Source of the DNA: Neoconidiobolus thromboides FSU 785
Taxonomy: Eukaryota > Entomophthoromycota > Entomophthoromycetes > Entomophthorales > Neoconidiobolaceae
Length of the DNA: 64,000 nt
Assembly (NCBI GenBank): GCA_025603075.1
Contig: MU626274.1
Location: 118,943 to 182,942, forward strand
Direction: 5' to 3'
Both the position numbers and the translations under genes were made by a program. The notes beneath the pieces are model-generated. The model was given only the letters and a program-made list of their open reading frames with translations, was not told the origin of the DNA and did no database searches. How positions within the stretch are numbered: the first letter of the stretch is position 1; the number at the start of each line of letters is the position of its first letter. Shown piece by piece: positions 59,837-64,000 of the stretch.

Positions 59837-60944
59837 TCTATACTAATAAAGATTCGCAATTCAGTAGCCCAATAAAAACTTTACCTGACAGTATCAATGT
59901 CAAGTTTGTTGAGCATAATACCAATATACCGACTCCAAATTTATCTCCTGATATTAGTCATGAAACTGAACTGGTTGATGATAAAGAAGCTATCACACCC
60001 ACTTCTGCTTCCCCCATAATCTTCCCCAGGAGCCCATTAAATCCTGACTTAACTAACTATGGCTATAATATAATAAAGTTAATAGGACAAGGAGCGTTTG
60101 CTAAAGTATACTTAGGACAAAGAAAAAGCGGAGATCAAAAGGTAGCCATTAAGATGATGATAAAAAATCAAGAAAATCATGCTTTTTTTAACAAAGAAGT
60201 TGATTGTCTTAAAAAATATCAACATCCAAACATTGTCAAATTGATAGATTCTTTTATTACTGATGAACATCTTGTTATTGTTCAAGAATACTTGGCAGAT
60301 GGTGATTTATTTGATTTCATAAATAATAATCTTAAATTGTCCAAGAGTACAGTATCAGATATTTTTCAACAGTGTGTTCAAGGTATGTATTTAAATAATT
60401 TCATTAGTACAAAAATAGTTGAAATATAATTATTAATATTCGAATATTACTAAATTAGCCTAAACATATTATTTATATTGATAAATTAATTTTAGCTGTC
60501 CATTATTTACATAAAAATGACCTGGCACATAGGGACATTAAGCTAGAAAACTTTTTATTGATGAAGCAAAAGGATCGCTACATTGTAAAACTGACCGATT
60601 TTGGCCTGTCTATTAATACACTTGGTAATACTACCTTAAACGTAAGTATAAGTGGGTCTGAGGAATATTTAATGCCAGAGCTATTAGTCACAAGTAGTAA
60701 AGGTCATGATCTAAGGAAAGGTGACTCTTGGGCTTTAGGATGTATACTATATGCACTTACCTATGGTCATCTTCCATATCATTATGGAAATGGGGTTTCT
60801 CGTTCATCGATGTTTCGTAAAATTGCTTTAGGAGAGTTGAATTTTCCATCAGATACTAATGTGGACCCTAATTTAAAACAAAATATTAAAGGATTGCTAA
60901 AATTGAATGCTAATCATCGCATTAAATTGGAACAATTCTTGTAA
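59821..60944 (+). CDS. Serine/threonine protein kinase, CAMK/SNF1-like
   Basis: Two exons (59821-60382, 60496-60944; a 113-nt intron, long for this window) give 336 residues. A Pro/Ser/Thr-rich N-terminus of ~80 residues precedes the kinase domain. It has NIIKLIGQGAFAKVYLG (Gly loop), VAIKMM with Lys111, and KKYQHPNIVKLIDSF. VQEYLADGDLFDFI follows, then LAHRDIKLENFLL (catalytic loop), LTDFGLSI, EEYLMPELL and DSWALGCILYALTYGHLPY. HRDIKLEN and the YGHLPY segment fit the CAMK group, with SNF1/Hal-type kinases nearest. The APE motif reads MPE. The C-lobe ends soon after the HRIKLEQFL helix, with no regulatory tail. Specific function unknown. Confidence 0.82.
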
Positions 60945-61386
60945 AAAAAAAATTCATAGCATATATGCTATATTAAATTATATTCATTCAACTTATTAAA
61001 TAAAGTGTATATTATATTGCACAAATTATTATGCTTATACCTTTTTTTGTTTGTTTGAACTTTGATTTGTAATGATAAATTGACCAATGAAACTTAAATA
61101 TCATGTTTAAATCTAATAGGTCAAATCAATAAGGAGAGTCATGCCCCTTTTTTAATACATCATCAAATAATATAATACAAATTATTTCTCTATGGTAGAA
61201 ATTTAAATATAATTAATAAAATATAGTAATTACTAAAGCTACTATGATATGGTTGCTTCATAACCAAATACAAACATGCTTTAAAATAAAATAAAATAAA
61301 ATAAACAGCTATGAAAAATTAAAATAGTTCGAAATTTGTTAACATAAACTTTTTTATCTAAAAAGCTGTAGCACTAAATCCTTTAA
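60945..61386. other. Convergent 3' regions of the kinase and F-box genes
   Basis: 442 bp, AT-rich, with a short AAATA run near 61286-61303. No gene supported. Confidence 0.5.
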
Positions 61387-62739
61387 TTAAAAATCCTCTT
61401 TTGGAACCCAATAAGCAATACTTAAATCCTTATGTGTATATTTAAGTAAATTGGAAGCTTCATCTGGTGAAATATCGGATATTTTAAATCGATGATAAAG
61501 TTTTTTTAACTTTAAACAAAATTTAATAACATTAATAATTAAATGGTTAAAATCGGGAACAATGAGAGTATTCCAATTAAAAGATAAACCATGGGTCATA
61601 GATGAACTAAACATTTCTGCTAATTCAAAACTTAATTGTTTGTCATTAATTACGGCTCCAATAAACTCAAATACTTGTACCTTTGGAAATTTACTACTTA
61701 ATAAGTAAAGCTTTGATTTTGTTAAATGTGAAAAATGAATCCCTAAATGAGTAATATGTTGTAATGTTGGTAACTCTTCCAAAATTATAGTGTCTAGCTC
61801 ACTATTGCTTAAATCTATATGTAAATGACTCAAACTCTTTAATCGATCTGTATAATCATTTAATGGTATTTGTATATTATTTGTTAATTTATGAACATGT
61901 AAATGATATATTCTATTATTATTTTCAATAAGTTTATCTAACATCTGTGCAGTAAATTCTTTATAGTTAATATGTAATGACTTTAAGTGCTTGAAATCAT
62001 ACCCTTCTGTATTCAAAAGATAACCATCCCATAATATTAGTGTTAATTTATTTAAATTTGGAAAGCAAGTTGAATTAATTGTAAATAAATCTTTATCAAT
62101 TGAAAATTTATGATATGACTTTACATACAACTCTCTCAAATTGGTATTTACATATGAATTTTTAAAATCCGAATCGAAGTAGGTATTTAACTTACTTAAA
62201 TAATTTCCTTTCCAAGCTTTTGGTATAATGGTTCCGTTACTAAGGTACTTAAACTTGATCAATTTAGGCAATGAATAAAATAAATTTTGTGCTGTAATAG
62301 GATCGAAATCTAATAAAACCAGAGTAGTTAAATTAATAAAATTCTCTATCATTGGTTTCCATTCGAAGATATCTTTTTCTGAAACATTCCTTCCATCTAA
62401 AGCTATTGATAAATTCTTTAACTTCGGATTTTCTTCCGCTTCTTGATGAATTAATTCCACTCTTTTTAAAGTTAAACTATGAACATTAGGGCATCGCTCA
62501 AAAAAATCATTGATCTTAAATTCCACTTCACTTATTCTTGCTCGAACTACTAAAGGACCATATTTTGGTATCAATTTCAACTTTAAATTGTTGTAATCTG
62601 TTATATTGAAGCTTTTGAATATACGTGGATTTACTATACTGTTCCATGACTTACTTACCAATCTCAATTTGTGCCTATCCTCATCTTCTAATTCATTCCA
62701 TATAATATCTAATGCTATGTCCGGAAGCTCCGATATCAT
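61387..62739 (-). CDS. F-box/LRR protein
   Basis: A single exon of 450 residues. Residues 1-45 are an F-box (ISELPDIALDIIWNELEDED, HKLRLVSKSWNSIVNPRIF), the Skp1-binding part of SCF ubiquitin ligases. The rest is built of irregular leucine-rich units, e.g. CPNVHSLTLKRVEL, NLTTLVLLDFD, NLNKLTLILWDG, HLKSLHINYKEF, SLSHLHIDLSN and HITHLGIHFSHL. The C-terminus has CLKLKKLYHRFKISD. In fungi such F-box/LRR proteins are numerous and lineage-specific; substrate cannot be inferred. The start is the first ATG and fits the usual F-box position. Confidence 0.85.
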   Translation of the reverse strand: MISELPDIALDIIWNELEDEDRHKLRLVSKSWNSIVNPRIFKSFNITDYNNLKLKLIPKYGPLVVRARISEVEFKINDFFERCPNVHSLTLKRVELIHQEAEENPKLKNLSIALDGRNVSEKDIFEWKPMIENFINLTTLVLLDFDPITAQNLFYSLPKLIKFKYLSNGTIIPKAWKGNYLSKLNTYFDSDFKNSYVNTNLRELYVKSYHKFSIDKDLFTINSTCFPNLNKLTLILWDGYLLNTEGYDFKHLKSLHINYKEFTAQMLDKLIENNNRIYHLHVHKLTNNIQIPLNDYTDRLKSLSHLHIDLSNSELDTIILEELPTLQHITHLGIHFSHLTKSKLYLLSSKFPKVQVFEFIGAVINDKQLSFELAEMFSSSMTHGLSFNWNTLIVPDFNHLIINVIKFCLKLKKLYHRFKISDISPDEASNLLKYTHKDLSIAYWVPKEDF

Positions 62740-64000
62740 TTTGTTGAAAGGATATTTTTTTAATTTGTAATACTTCGTTTTTTTATTCTAAAATTTAAAC
62801 CAATAAAATAATTTATGGATTAGTAAGCAACTTATAATCAACAGTTATTTTTATACCAAAGAGAATATTTTATTAACTTAATTAAAATTGCGTTCTGTTC
62901 AAAATTCGAAATATTTTTGAACGAATACTTTTATAAAAAAGTGTGACGGGGTAAGGCTCCGCGATATATGTGCTCTTATTTTTTTATGCAGTATTTTTGC
63001 AAATGAACTAAGCAGGCAATCTTTATATGACTAGAGACAGCTGCATAGTTTTGATTAATTAAAGTATTCTTAAAAAATTAAAGACATACCAGAATCTTAC
63101 CAGTAATAGTTCTAGGGAGTTCGTTTCTATGAGCTAAATAATTTCAAAAAGGATTAGAATTAAAAATAAAATTAAGATTATAACAAGCACCTAGAACATG
63201 GGTTGAAGTTTTTGCTATTTCTTATTAAAAATAATAATAAAATTAGCATTAGAGCTAAGTTAAAACTAGGTTGGAGTTAGTGTATTTATAAATACTTTAA
63301 TTTTTTAGAATTGTTTTTTTGGTAGAGTTATTTTTATTACAATAGAGGAAACATTTCATTAGCATTTTGATACTTTAGCTAAAAAATTTAAAGGTTTAAT
63401 AAAATCCAAACATTTGGTCAGAGAGTAATTTAATCATGAGCACTGTAGATGAGTTGCATTCACTAAATTTTCGCAGACCAAAATTAAGTTATAACGGACA
63501 TTGCTCGCCAAATTAGTTCTAGCTAAGCAAAAATCATTCTTCAATAATCAGAAGAATCAAAATTTTTAATACAATCAAATGTAATTTTAAAATGTTCGGT
63601 ATGCAAAGGATTGAAGACTTTACTTTTATAAAAAATAAAATTCATCATTGATAATGATTATATCAATAATATAAAACCCCTCAAAAATTATTATAATATT
63701 TTAATTTATTGTTGCTGTTTTAGAGTTTTATTAAACAATTTAAGTCTTATTAGAATATTTAATCTACTAATTCTTTTTATGCATCACGAGTTTCAATAAG
63801 AAAATATATACTAAATATGGTAATTTTTTTAAAAAATTAATAAAAAAAATTAATTAAAATAAAAATATAATAAAAATATGTTTTATAGATATATCTTATA
63901 AAATTTGTAGTTAAAGATAAGTATCAAAAAAGAGTATAAAAACTCAGATCTTAGAATCTGTTTTTTTATAAACTTATACATTTATACATTTATACATTTA
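62740..64000. other. Intergenic end of window
   Basis: 1.26 kb without a supported gene. A small GC-richer patch (about 62942-62975, GTGACGGGGTAAGGCTCCGC) followed by a T run, and a 26-codon ORF at 63436, are the only points that stand out. The window ends in a short tandem repeat. Confidence 0.45.
63974..64000. repeat. (TTATACAT)n short tandem repeat
   Basis: Three TTATACAT units plus TTA, running to the window edge, so its full length is unknown. Confidence 0.9.

Overview
The window is an AT-rich eukaryotic nuclear segment. Genes are compact and most are broken by very short introns (about 45-60 nt, GT-AG with a few GC-AG candidates). The lineage is inferred, not proven. A sphingolipid C9-methyltransferase of the fungal type, a class 3 secreted lipase and a Cue2-type protein point to a fungus. 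Rhodopsin-like 7TM receptors (class A geometry: a Cys exactly 24 residues before an ER motif), together with the extreme AT bias, fit an early-diverging fungus such as Conidiobolus (Entomophthoromycotina).

Layout. 1.4-11.7 kb is a housekeeping block: THOC3/TEX1-like WD40 protein (-), RPC37/POLR3E (+), an FG nucleoporin of the Nup98/100/116 type (+), multiple inositol polyphosphate phosphatase (-), PEX12 (+) and a Yop1/REEP protein with a long 11-residue-repeat tail (+). 11.7-16 kb is gene-poor and holds small secreted or orphan ORFs. 16-25 kb carries Pescadillo, a NIPA-type transporter with a Cys-rich ectodomain, and a large acidic protein with a putative zinc ribbon. 27-28.6 kb is a tandem pair of DsbA-fold/GST-kappa-like proteins. 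29-35.5 kb carries the sphingolipid methyltransferase, an earless beta-adaptin and an NmrA-like protein. 36-40.4 kb is a tandem GPCR pair. 40.8-53.4 kb is dense again: Cue2-like endonuclease, Aurora-like kinase, lipase, IMP3, Miro/Gem1 and SRPK. 53.4-59.8 kb is repeat-rich, with a third GPCR, a broken GPCR and an orphan secreted protein. 59.8-62.7 kb has a CAMK-like kinase and an F-box/LRR protein.

The housekeeping genes form head-to-head pairs (THOC3/RPC37, IMP3/GEM1) and tight tail-to-tail pairs (NUP/MINPP, CUE2/Aurora, GEM1/SRPK, all with stops within about 105 bp). They serve mRNA export, RNA polymerase III, nuclear pore, ribosome biogenesis (PES1, IMP3), no-go decay, splicing-factor phosphorylation, peroxisome import, mitochondrial dynamics and clathrin transport. 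There is no metabolic cluster.

The most striking non-genic structure is a MITE family of about 100 bp, with at least 17 copies in both orientations. All lie between genes except one that abuts a GPCR pseudogene. The ends read TGGGGATGTATTTTTG, flanked by TA, around an AAATAGCGCTTAAAA core. A second, unrelated 138-bp fold-back element lies in the promoter region of one of the duplicated GPCR genes. Other points of note are a 13-nt microexon encoding the catalytic RH(G) of the inositol phosphatase and the loss of the HFS autocleavage motif in the nucleoporin. No tRNA, rRNA, CRISPR array or autonomous transposon was recognised.
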